Of a stretch of 7,121 bases of DNA, positions 1-5,964 are shown piece by piece. The position numbers were made by a program, and so were the translations under genes. Numbering within the stretch: position 1 is the stretch's first letter; every line of letters begins with the position of its first letter. This DNA comes from an uncultured Xanthobacteraceae bacterium (lineage in GTDB: Bacteria > Pseudomonadota > Alphaproteobacteria > Rhizobiales > Xanthobacteraceae), in NCBI GenBank assembly GCA_955652195.1, contig CATPBC010000133.1:1-7121 (forward strand). Reading direction: 5' to 3'. The notes under the pieces are model-generated. The model saw only the letters and a program-made list of their open reading frames with translations, was not told the DNA's origin and searched no databases.

Positions 1-16
1 GAAAACCATGGATTGA

Positions 17-2647
17 TCAAGCCGCGAGCGTTTCTTTCACGGCATTGACCAGCTGCTTGAGCGTAAATGGTTTTGCCAAGAATACGAATTGTTCCCCATC
101 CGCAGGAAGATGCTTTTGGAATGCGTCCTCGGCATAGCCCGAAACGAAAATGATCTTCAGGGCAGGATTGCGGCGGCGCAATTCGCGCAGCAGCGTCGGC
201 CCATCCATCTCCGGCATGACCACGTCTGAGACGACCAAATCCACCTCACCGTCAGACTTTTCCAGCATCGCGATCGCCTCGACGCCGTTTCCGGCTTCGA
301 GCACGGTGTAGCCGCGCGATGCAAGGCCGCGCGCGTTAAGCTGGCGCAAGCCGTCCTCGTCCTCGACCAGAAGGATCGTCCCCTGCCCGGTGAGATCGGA
401 ACTGCCCGGCCATTTGCGATCGCCGAATGCAGTCGCGCCCGCAAAGGACGACGCTTCGGCGGCGCGCTCCTGCTCCGCCGCGACGTCTTGCGCGCTCGCG
501 ACATGCCGCGGCAGGAAGATACGAAACGCCGTGCCTTTTTGTTCAACTGAATCGACGTAAACGAAACCGCCAGTCTGTTTGATAATGCCGTAGACGGTGG
601 AAAGCCCCAGCCCCGTGCCTTTGCCGATTTCTTTGGTCGAGAAGAACGGCTCAAAAATCTTGTCGATGATGTTGGGCGCAATGCCCATGCCGGTATCGGC
701 GACCTCGATCAGCACGTAATCGGCGGCCGGCATTCCCTTGGCGTTGAAACCTTCGCATTCCTGCGCCGTCACGTTCGTGGTGCGAACGGTTAACCTGCCG
801 CCGTTGGACATCGCGTCGCGCGCATTCACGGCCAGATTCACGATGACCTGTTCGAATTGCGAAATATCGACCTTTACCGGCCACAGATCGCGGCCATGCA
901 CCACGTCGAGCGTGACCTTTTCCCCGATCAGGCGCCGCAACAGCATGGTGAGATCGCTCAAGACTTCGCCGATATCGAGCACCTGCGGCCGCAGAGTCTG
1001 TTTGCGCGAGAATGCCAAGAGATGGCGCACCAAGCTGGCGGCGCGGTTAGCGTTCTGTTTTATCTGCATGATGTCGCCGAACGATGGATCGGTCGGCTTG
1101 TGCGCATTGAGGAGAAAATCCGTCGCCATCATGATCGCAGAAAGCACGTTATTGAAATCGTGCGCGATGCCGCCGGCAAGCTGACCGACCAACTCCATTT
1201 TTTGCTGTTGAGTTACCTTGTTTTCCAGTTCGCGTTGCGCGGTGGTCTCTAGCGCATAGACAATGGCGGCTTCCTGATCGCGCTCCTGCTCCTCGATGGC
1301 CGTGACGTAAAACCGGCCGAAGCGCTCGGCGCCGCCAGCCAGCATGGCATCGACCGGTGCGATATCGGTCTTGCCAAGCGCCGCCCGCCGGACTGCCGCT
1401 TGCAGGGCCTCGCGATCGCGCTCGGCAATGGTGGCGAGGATGGAGCGGTCCGTTGCCTCGCCACCAGCATCGTGAAACAGGCGCGCGAAGAGGGGGTTGG
1501 TACGCACGACACCGCCATATTTGTCGATGGTGGCGATGGCCATCGGCGTGTGATGAAAGAAGCGCATGAAACGGATTTCGGCGGCACGCTGCGGATCGGT
1601 GCCGTCGTCGCGCGCCCGATTGAGCACGAGGCTGCGTGACGCTCCAGGCGTGCCGTCAGCACCGTAGGCGACGTTGTGCAGGACGCGCACGGGGAGCGTG
1701 CCGCCGCTGCGGGTTCGAAAATCGAGGTCGAGTATCTCGGTCTTGGCCTCGCCGGGCGCCGCTACCAGCGTGGTGAGAAGCGCGGCGCCATCGCCCGCGA
1801 TCATTTCGGCGAGTTTCAGCCCGCCTGAGCCGACTTGAGCCAGATCGTGGTCGAGCCAAGTGGCGAGCGTGGCATTGAGATAAGTGATCTCGCCTTTGTC
1901 GTTGACCGAAAAAAACCCGGCGGGGGCGTGATCGAGGTAGTCGATGGCGTGCTGCAATTCCTGGAAAACATTCTCTTGGCGCTCACGCTCACGCGTTACA
2001 TCGGCGACCGACCAGACGGTCATGCGCGAGGTGGTCTTGTCGTCGCCGACCGGCCGAATTCGAAACCGCAGCCAGCGCGCCGGCGAGCCTTTCATTCCGG
2101 TGACGCGGACCTCTTCTTCGAGCTGTCCACCCTGCCGCGCTGCCTTCAGGAGGCGGTAGATCGCCTCCGACGCGTCGGCATCGCCAATAAACACTCGCTC
2201 GACCGGTCGCATGTCGTTTGCATCGCGCGCCGCGGTCAAATCGAGATAGGCCCGATTGGCATAAGCCACCCGGCCGTGCTGATCAGTGACTGCAATCGCC
2301 TCCGAAGCGCCGTCGATCACCGCCTTGATGAGCGGATTGCTGGGGCGGGTGGCTCGCACCCGCAGCATGCCGCAGGCGAAGGCGAATAAGGAAAACACGC
2401 CCACCGTGGCCAGCACCGCGAGGAAGGCCATGACGTATTGCTCGGTATTGCGACCGCCCAGCATCAGGATCGCGGCGGCCGCCGCGACCAGCGTGATGGC
2501 AACCAACAGCACCATGGCGATGCTGCCGCCGCGTTCCGCACGGGAGTTCCCCTCAACGGATGGAGGCGCGCCGGGGCTGCGCACCTCTTGAGCGGACCCT
2601 TTTGAGGCCTTGCCGATAACAGGCGCCGACATGAGCTGCTCTGTCAT
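17..2647 (-). CDS. cckA: CckA-type hybrid sensor histidine kinase
   Basis: This is an inner-membrane hybrid kinase/phosphatase of the CckA family, which feeds phosphate through ChpT to CtrA and CpdR to control the alphaproteobacterial cell cycle. From the ATG at 2647 it is 876 residues. Two hydrophobic helices lie at about 43-64 and 71-96, with almost no periplasmic loop. Three PAS-like regions follow (about 105-218, 226-340, 353-470). The DHp helix has the H-box AHDFNN with phospho-acceptor His496. The ATPase has an N-box (NLAVNARDAM, Asn608), G1 DTGMG (651-655), F-box FEPFF (665-669) and G2 GKGTGLGL (675-682). After a variable Ala/Glu-rich linker comes a receiver with acidic pair Glu762/Asp763, phospho-acceptor Asp808, Ser836 and Lys859. 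All catalytic residues are present. The frame is open upstream to a TTG at 2698, but that adds a 17-residue hydrophilic lead across a perfect hairpin, so I prefer the ATG, which has a weak GGAA upstream. A second ATG at 2632 is possible. The gene diverges from the FliO-like gene. Confidence 0.93.
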   Translation of the reverse strand: MTEQLMSAPVIGKASKGSAQEVRSPGAPPSVEGNSRAERGGSIAMVLLVAITLVAAAAAILMLGGRNTEQYVMAFLAVLATVGVFSLFAFACGMLRVRATRPSNPLIKAVIDGASEAIAVTDQHGRVAYANRAYLDLTAARDANDMRPVERVFIGDADASEAIYRLLKAARQGGQLEEEVRVTGMKGSPARWLRFRIRPVGDDKTTSRMTVWSVADVTRERERQENVFQELQHAIDYLDHAPAGFFSVNDKGEITYLNATLATWLDHDLAQVGSGGLKLAEMIAGDGAALLTTLVAAPGEAKTEILDLDFRTRSGGTLPVRVLHNVAYGADGTPGASRSLVLNRARDDGTDPQRAAEIRFMRFFHHTPMAIATIDKYGGVVRTNPLFARLFHDAGGEATDRSILATIAERDREALQAAVRRAALGKTDIAPVDAMLAGGAERFGRFYVTAIEEQERDQEAAIVYALETTAQRELENKVTQQQKMELVGQLAGGIAHDFNNVLSAIMMATDFLLNAHKPTDPSFGDIMQIKQNANRAASLVRHLLAFSRKQTLRPQVLDIGEVLSDLTMLLRRLIGEKVTLDVVHGRDLWPVKVDISQFEQVIVNLAVNARDAMSNGGRLTVRTTNVTAQECEGFNAKGMPAADYVLIEVADTGMGIAPNIIDKIFEPFFSTKEIGKGTGLGLSTVYGIIKQTGGFVYVDSVEQKGTAFRIFLPRHVASAQDVAAEQERAAEASSFAGATAFGDRKWPGSSDLTGQGTILLVEDEDGLRQLNARGLASRGYTVLEAGNGVEAIAMLEKSDGEVDLVVSDVVMPEMDGPTLLRELRRRNPALKIIFVSGYAEDAFQKHLPADGEQFVFLAKPFTLKQLVNAVKETLAA

Positions 2648-2662
2648 GCCGGATTCCAGTGC

Positions 2663-2685
2663 CTTGCGCGCCTGAATCGCGCAAG
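2663..2685 (-). promoter_or_regulatory. Perfect 8-bp inverted repeat in the cckA leader
   Basis: CTTGCGCG (2663-2670) and CGCGCAAG (2678-2685) form a perfect 8-bp dyad around a 7-nt spacer and end 15 nt before the preferred cckA ATG. It could be a regulator operator or an mRNA hairpin close to the ribosome binding region. There is no T-tract and no coding sequence just upstream, so it is not a terminator. If cckA really began at the TTG at 2698, the dyad would lie inside codons. The structure is seen directly; its function is inferred. Confidence 0.45.
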
Positions 2686-2797
2686 AGCCTTTGCACAAAG
2701 GTGCACAGCTGCGACAGCAAGCTGGCGGTTTCCGATGTCCATCGGGTGCTGACCGCCAAATCGCCGAAGTTCCACCGGTTTTGCCTTCAAACCGCCG

Positions 2798-2805
2798 TTA
2801 ACCAT
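2798..2805 (+). promoter_or_regulatory. Candidate CtrA half-site TTAACCAT
   Basis: The octamer TTAACCAT matches the CtrA-type half-site motif known from alphaproteobacteria; full sites are TTAA-N7-TTAA. It sits 155 nt before the fliO-like start and 150 nt before the cckA ATG, so it could serve either gene. No second TTAA lies at the N7 spacing, so this is only a half-site. An eight-base match in a 313-base gap could occur by chance, but its place between a CtrA-pathway kinase and a flagellar-type gene raises its plausibility. Confidence 0.35.
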
Positions 2806-2875
2806 GAGAATGCTGCCGCGGTCGGCTTCGGCGGGAAAATCGGCTATCGTTATTAAATCATTGCATTTGGTTCGA

Positions 2876-2892
2876 CCGGCGAATATTGCCGG
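2876..2892. promoter_or_regulatory. Interrupted palindrome upstream of the fliO-like gene
   Basis: CCGGC (2876-2880) and GCCGG (2888-2892) flank GAATATT. Apart from one extra G the whole element is self-complementary around AATATT. It lies about 70 nt before the fliO-like start and overlaps the only weak -10-like AATATT. It could be an operator or a chance GC-rich dyad. Confidence 0.2.
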
Positions 2893-2960
2893 CGCCATTA
2901 ACATTTAGCTGCATGCTTTAGCCGACGGCCGGCGCGGCATCGAAACGGGGAGTAGCGCGG

Positions 2961-3977
2961 ATGTTTGGGACCTTGTTCGGGGCGGAAGTGCCGCTCGCCG
3001 TGCAATTCTTCGTCGCGTTCCTGATGGTGCTGGCAGTCATCGGTGCGGCCGCCTGGGCGATACGACGGTTCGGTAGCGGCCGACTAGCCGCCAGCACGCG
3101 CGGACGCCAGCCGCGGCTCGCGGTGATTGATTATGCCAGCGTGGACGGCCGGCGTCGGCTCATTCTGGTACGGCGAGACAATGTCGAGCATTTGCTGATG
3201 ATCGGCGGCCCAAGCGATATCGTCGTCGAACCCAATATCGTGCGTGCAGTCCCGGCGGCGCGGGATATTGGCCGTGCGCCTGCCGGCATCGAGGCGCTGA
3301 CCCGCGCCATACCGCTGCCGGAAAACGGCGGATCGTGGCCGCTACAGCCGGAAGCAAATGGCGGATCGCGACCCGCCGCGCGCAACGAGCCGCCACACGA
3401 GGATTTGCCTGGTCGGCCCCAGCCCGAAACTTCAGCCCGCCAGCGCGACACGCTGGCGGCGCTCGCCGACGAACTTTCCACGCGCGGATCACCCCCGCAG
3501 CGCAGTCGCGGCAATAGCGGTGAACCGCCGCGGCAAGAACAGCGCCAAGAAGCGCGACCGGACGCGCGACAAGAACCTCGTGAACAGCGCGCTGACCCGC
3601 GGCTCGAACCGCGCAAGCCGCTGCAACCGGCGGCGAGCGCATCTGCGCCTTCGCCATCCGTTACCGCAGCTCCCGCAGCCGAAACTCCGGCTACTGCCGA
3701 TCAAAGCCTTGCCGATATGGCACAACGGCTCGAAGCGGCGCTGCGAAAATCGCCCGGCGAAGCACGGCCAGGCGGCGGCCAGGCGCGCTCAGCGCCTGCA
3801 GCCGACCAGACCGCACGCAGCGAGGCGTTGCCGACACCACCGCCGCGTCCCGCACGCCCCGGCGAGCAAAGGCCCGTGGCGGCCGAGGCCAGCAAGGTCA
3901 ATCAAAACAAGACGGCCATCTACGATACGCTCGAACAAGAGATGGCAAATTTGCTCGGGCGACCGACAAAGAGCTGA
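2961..3977 (+). CDS. FliO-domain membrane protein with long disordered tail
   Basis: The 338-residue product begins with a short N-terminus, one transmembrane helix at about 13-34 and a basic stretch (RRFGSGR, then RGRQPR). A compact FliO-type domain at about 50-101 follows, with VIDYASVDGRRRLILVRRDN and the typical HLLMIGG. FliO helps assemble the flagellar export gate (FliP/Q/R). This family in rhizobia is generally annotated as FliO, but the gene here is not in a flagellar cluster, so that role is inferred. Residues 120-310 are low complexity, rich in Pro, Ala, Arg, Gln and Glu, including an Arg/Gln/Glu run at 191-219. Two short helix-like segments interrupt or end the tail: LADMAQRLEAALRK (250-263) and AIYDTLEQEMANLLGRP (319-335). 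The second is the sort of terminal motif that might dock a partner. The ATG has a GGGGAG Shine-Dalgarno 8 nt upstream. The gene diverges from cckA and converges on the dehydrogenase. Confidence 0.8.
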   Translation: MFGTLFGAEVPLAVQFFVAFLMVLAVIGAAAWAIRRFGSGRLAASTRGRQPRLAVIDYASVDGRRRLILVRRDNVEHLLMIGGPSDIVVEPNIVRAVPAARDIGRAPAGIEALTRAIPLPENGGSWPLQPEANGGSRPAARNEPPHEDLPGRPQPETSARQRDTLAALADELSTRGSPPQRSRGNSGEPPRQEQRQEARPDARQEPREQRADPRLEPRKPLQPAASASAPSPSVTAAPAAETPATADQSLADMAQRLEAALRKSPGEARPGGGQARSAPAADQTARSEALPTPPPRPARPGEQRPVAAEASKVNQNKTAIYDTLEQEMANLLGRPTKS

Positions 3978-4000
3978 GGTCAGCTCTCCCATCGGACCTC
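3971..4000. terminator. Possible bidirectional hairpin at the fliO-like stop
   Basis: Two mutually exclusive stems overlap the fliO-like TGA. One is GAGCTG (3971-3976) with CAGCTC (3981-3986) around the tetraloop AGGT. The other is GAGGTC (3976-3981) with GACCTC (3995-4000). They lie at or next to the 39-nt gap between two convergent genes, where a shared terminator would be expected. No T-tract follows on either strand, so intrinsic termination is doubtful. Confidence 0.3.
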
Positions 4001-4016
4001 TGATCTCTGATATCCG

Positions 4017-5126
4017 TCATTCGCCCGCGGGCATCCGCAGCACGGGCTTGATCGCGGTTCCGGTCGAGGATTCCTGGGCCGCCACATTGATATCGGCCAG
4101 ATCGTAGAACTTGATCATTTTCTGGATCGGAAATTTGCCGGCGACGATGAGATCGACGAGCCGGGGGATAAATTCCTTTGGCAAGCTTTCACCCTGAACG
4201 ACACCGCGGACAGTTCGGCCCTGCTGCAAAAACGGCATTTCGATCGCGACATCGGTGCCTGGAGGCGCGCTACCGAGCAGGACGCAGGTGCCGCCGGGCA
4301 TCAGCGCCTCGATCGCCTCGCGGAACACAGCAGGCTGCGCCGAAGTGTCGAGTGAATAGCGGGCGCCGCCAGTCACGGCGGCTCGGACCTCATCCACGAC
4401 TCGATCGCGTCCGGTGTGATCAATCGTATGGGTGGCGCCGAGTTCGCGCGCCAAGGCGAGACGATGCGTGTGCACGTCAACGGCGATGATCGGATCGCAG
4501 CCTGCGATCTTCGCCGCCATCAGCGCCGATAATCCAACCGCGCCGACGCCGAAAATTGCGAGGCTGTCGCCAGGCTGCGGCTGCATTGCGTTCAGCACGG
4601 CGCCGGCTCCGGTCTGGCCGCTGCAGGCGAGCGGGCCCAAGGCTTCCAATGGCGCGTCTTTTCTGACTTTGACGGCATAGCGCTCCTGGGTCAGCGCATA
4701 CGTACCGAATGAGGATTGCTGAAAGAAGGCGCTGTAGATCGGCGCGCCGTTTTTCGAGATCAGTGTCGAGCCGTCGGCACGCGTGCCGTGCATTTTCAGG
4801 CGGCGCCCCTGCACGCAGTAACAATATCTATGCTGCTGGCAGTTCGCGCAGGTTCCGCACCACGGAAATGACATCACTACATGATCGCCGGGTGCCAAGG
4901 AACGGACCGCGCTGCCGACGGCATGGACCACGCCGGCACCCTCGTGGCCGTAAACCGCCGGATAAGGCGAAGTGAAATAGCCGTCGCGGCCGTGCAGATC
5001 GGTCTGGCACATGCCGCTCGCCACCACCCGGACGATCACTTCGTCCGGGCGCGGATCGCAAAGTTCCAATTTATCGATGGCGAAGGGAGCCGAGCGTTCA
5101 CGGACCACGGCGGCGGTGATTTGCAT
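4017..5126 (-). CDS. Zinc-dependent NAD-linked alcohol dehydrogenase (MDR family)
   Basis: This 369-residue cytosolic oxidoreductase is of the medium-chain, class III-like/aryl-alcohol dehydrogenase type and interconverts alcohols and aldehydes. The GroES-like N-terminal half holds the catalytic zinc ligands: Cys40 in GMCQTDLHG, His61-Glu62 in YGHEGAG, and Cys168 in LACSGQTG. The structural zinc cysteines are Cys90, Cys93, Cys96 and Cys104, with the classic 2-2-7 spacing. The Rossmann half has GVGAVG (193-198), and Asp217 at the end of beta-2 (IAVDVH) favours NAD over NADP. C-terminal MIKFYDLADIN matches the family's usual end, so the protein is full length. The substrate cannot be told from sequence; aromatic or short-chain alcohols are both possible. 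Start choice: the ATG at 5126 begins the usual MQITAAVV lead and has no Shine-Dalgarno, but promoter-like hexamers lie directly upstream. It converges on the FliO-like gene, with dksA upstream on the same strand, 94 nt away. Nothing ties it functionally to its neighbours. Confidence 0.92.
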   Translation of the reverse strand: MQITAAVVRERSAPFAIDKLELCDPRPDEVIVRVVASGMCQTDLHGRDGYFTSPYPAVYGHEGAGVVHAVGSAVRSLAPGDHVVMSFPWCGTCANCQQHRYCYCVQGRRLKMHGTRADGSTLISKNGAPIYSAFFQQSSFGTYALTQERYAVKVRKDAPLEALGPLACSGQTGAGAVLNAMQPQPGDSLAIFGVGAVGLSALMAAKIAGCDPIIAVDVHTHRLALARELGATHTIDHTGRDRVVDEVRAAVTGGARYSLDTSAQPAVFREAIEALMPGGTCVLLGSAPPGTDVAIEMPFLQQGRTVRGVVQGESLPKEFIPRLVDLIVAGKFPIQKMIKFYDLADINVAAQESSTGTAIKPVLRMPAGE

Positions 5127-5131
5127 TCTAA

Positions 5132-5160
5132 ATTGTCAAAGCCGCGCGCGAAGCTGTCAA
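5132..5160 (-). promoter_or_regulatory. Sigma70-like promoter abutting the dehydrogenase ATG
   Basis: On the minus strand a consensus -35 TTGACA (5160-5155) is followed after exactly 17 nt by GACAAT (5137-5132), which matches four of six -10 bases. Only five bases separate that hexamer from the ATG, so transcription would begin at or next to the start codon. The lack of a Shine-Dalgarno agrees with a leaderless message. A second TTGACA (5139-5134) starts 21 bp after the first and overlaps the -10. It has no -10 of its own and may be a regulator half-site or chance. Confidence 0.45.
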
Positions 5161-5170
5161 CGCCGACTAA

Positions 5171-5191
5171 GGCGCGCCGATGCGACGCGCC
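5171..5191 (-). terminator. Weak GC-rich hairpin downstream of dksA
   Basis: GGCGCG (5171-5176) can pair with CGCGCC (5186-5191) around a 9-nt loop, about 30 nt beyond the dksA stop. It is the only stem of note between dksA and the dehydrogenase. It lacks a U-run (TTAGT follows on the minus strand), so it may only stabilise the 3' end, and readthrough into the dehydrogenase is possible. Confidence 0.22.
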
Positions 5192-5220
5192 AGAGGCGCC
5201 TACGTCCTTAATCCTCGCGT

Positions 5221-5709
5221 TTAATCGTCGCGGTAGACGCGCTCGCGCCGTTCGTGGCGCTCCTGGGCCTCAACGGACAGCGTCGCAATCGGCCGCGCTT
5301 CCAGGCGTTTGAGCGTGATCGGCTCGCCGGTTTCCTCGCAATAACCGTAAGTGCCGTCCTCGAGGCGCTGCAGTGCAGCATCGATCTTGGCGATCAGTTT
5401 CCGCTGGCGGTCGCGGGCGCGTAACTCGATGGCGCGGTCGGTTTCCGAGGACGCCCGATCGGCGAGGTCGGGATGATTCTGGCTTTCGTCCTGGAGGTGC
5501 TGCAGCGTCTCCTTGGCCTCCTTGAGAATATCCTCCCGCCAGTCGAGCAGCTTCAGCCGGAAATAGTCCCGCTGGCGCTCATTCATGAACGGCTCTTTGT
5601 CGCTCGGTCGATAGATTCTGGCGTCCGCCCCAAGGCTTATTCCGTCGCTCTTGCCGTTTTTATGGGGCTTATCTGGCGTCCGACCGTTTTTGCCTTTGGC
5701 CAACTGCAT
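5221..5709 (-). CDS. dksA: RNA polymerase-binding transcription factor DksA
   Basis: DksA binds the RNA polymerase secondary channel and, with ppGpp, adjusts rRNA, amino-acid and stress promoters. From the ATG at 5709 the product has 162 residues: a variable basic N-terminus (1-30), YRPSDKEPFMNERQRDYF, a long coiled coil, a degenerate zinc-finger globule and the tail RRERVYRDD. The coiled-coil tip keeps the functional residues in PDLADRA (Asp81, Asp84, Ala86, equal to E. coli Asp71, Asp74, Ala76). Aligned to the four-cysteine finger of E. coli, only the first cysteine remains (Cys124). The others are Thr127, Ser145 and Ala148, while RLEARPIATL is intact. This is the usual alphaproteobacterial form, not a damaged gene. 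A TTG start at 5727 would extend it by six residues, but its codons cover the GGGAG Shine-Dalgarno that serves the ATG. The next ATG (5586, MNERQ) would remove the conserved YRPSDKEPF. Confidence 0.95.
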   Translation of the reverse strand: MQLAKGKNGRTPDKPHKNGKSDGISLGADARIYRPSDKEPFMNERQRDYFRLKLLDWREDILKEAKETLQHLQDESQNHPDLADRASSETDRAIELRARDRQRKLIAKIDAALQRLEDGTYGYCEETGEPITLKRLEARPIATLSVEAQERHERRERVYRDD

Positions 5710-5718
5710 CTGCGTGTA

Positions 5719-5723
5719 CTCCC
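5719..5723 (-). promoter_or_regulatory. dksA Shine-Dalgarno that decides the start
   Basis: The minus strand reads GGGAG here, 9 nt before the ATG at 5709. This is the best ribosome binding sequence around any of the three possible dksA starts, and it would lie inside the coding sequence if the TTG at 5727 were used. Confidence 0.6.
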
Positions 5724-5759
5724 GCAACCAACTTCGCGAAGCACCCTCTCGCGCGGCGG

Positions 5760-5788
5760 CTTATAACCAAGCTCCGTGACAGTGACAA
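5760..5788 (-). promoter_or_regulatory. Sigma70-type promoter of dksA
   Basis: On the minus strand -35 TTGTCA (5788-5783) and -10 TATAAG (5765-5760) each match five of six consensus bases, and the spacer is exactly 17 nt. Transcription would start near 5753, giving a leader of roughly 44 nt before the ATG. That leader contains the perfect 10-bp palindrome CTTCGCGAAG (5732-5741), just upstream of the Shine-Dalgarno. This is the best promoter match in the window. Confidence 0.65.
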
Positions 5789-5840
5789 CAAGATCGTAGG
5801 TGCGGCGCGAAAACCCCGATTCGGCCGTTCTGCTGCGGCC

Positions 5841-5938
5841 CAGGTAGCGCTGGCTGTGCCTTGTAGGGCGCTTCACCCGCGTGATTTAACAGGTAGCGCT
5901 GACTGTGCCTTGTAGGGCGCTTCACCCGCGTGATTTAA
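5841..5938 (+). repeat. 49-bp tandem duplication upstream of the MoxR-type gene
   Basis: Two directly abutting copies (5841-5889 and 5890-5938) match at 48 of 49 positions. The single difference is G at 5853 against A at 5902. Each copy begins CAGGTAGCGCTG and ends CCCGCGTGATTTAA. The array ends 26 nt before the ATPase ATG and 11 nt before its Shine-Dalgarno (GGAGG, 5950-5954), so it forms the promoter or leader of that gene. The near identity suggests recent duplication or ongoing copy-number change. Two units are too few, and have no spacers, for a CRISPR array. Confidence 0.95.
5910..5938 (+). promoter_or_regulatory. Weak promoter-like pair at the end of the second repeat copy
   Basis: TTGTAG (5910-5915) and ATTTAA (5933-5938) are separated by 17 nt and would place a transcript start about 20 nt before the ATPase ATG. 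The same pair is present 49 bp upstream in the first copy (5861-5866 and 5884-5889), so the duplication would double the promoter. The -35 matches four of six bases and the -10 is poor, so this is tentative. Confidence 0.25.
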
Positions 5939-5964
5939 TTTGCCCTCCTGGAGGCACAAGTTTC

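Larger units (their letters stand above)
2648..2960. promoter_or_regulatory. Divergent control region between cckA and the fliO-like gene
   Basis: This 313-base gap must hold the promoters of both divergent genes. Four things can be seen in it: an 8-bp inverted repeat next to the cckA start (2663-2685), TTAACCAT (2798-2805), a second TTAAC half-site (2898-2902), and an interrupted palindrome (2876-2892). A GGGGAG Shine-Dalgarno at 2947-2952 serves the plus-strand gene with an 8-nt spacer. I found no convincing sigma70 hexamer pair for either gene. The best plus-strand candidate, TTGCAT (2861-2866) with AATATT (2882-2887), has a 15-nt spacer and is weak. No small ORF here looks real. Confidence 0.6.

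Noticed and set aside
738..2591. Plus-strand open frames opposite cckA, up to 184 codons
   Set aside because: They are antisense shadows of a clearly coding kinase, with no ribosome sites or recognisable domains.
2648..2698. N-terminal extension of cckA to a TTG at 2698
   Set aside because: It adds a 17-residue stretch unlike a kinase N-terminus, crosses a perfect hairpin and lacks a clear Shine-Dalgarno. The ATG at 2647 is simpler, though not proven.
2764..2771. CCGAAGTT near cckA as a fragment of the hairpin repeat family
   Set aside because: It is only an 8-base match, with no paired arm, CTAG end or loop core nearby, and is probably chance.
3131..4107. Long open frames on both strands over the fliO-like gene, up to 249 codons
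   Set aside because: They are Arg/Pro/Ala-rich shadows caused by high GC and the low-complexity tail. No known motif is visible, and the +1 frame encodes a recognisable FliO domain.
5125..5130. TAGAAT overlapping the dehydrogenase ATG as the -10 box
   Set aside because: It matches five of six bases, but the nearest TTGACA is 24 nt away, or overlaps too closely, and a start downstream of it would cut the conserved N-terminus.
5221..5585. dksA starting at the internal ATG at 5586 (MNERQ)
   Set aside because: It would remove the conserved YRPSDKEPF segment, and its upstream sequence has no good Shine-Dalgarno.
5841..5938. Tandem 49-bp units as a CRISPR array or attachment site
   Set aside because: The two units abut with no spacer, no cas or integrase gene is near, and no tRNA is present.
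5905..5964. GTG start extending the MoxR-type ATPase by 20 residues
   Set aside because: The extension is encoded by the tandem repeat and leader. The family begins at MRFEGTS, and GGAGG lies just before the ATG at 5965.
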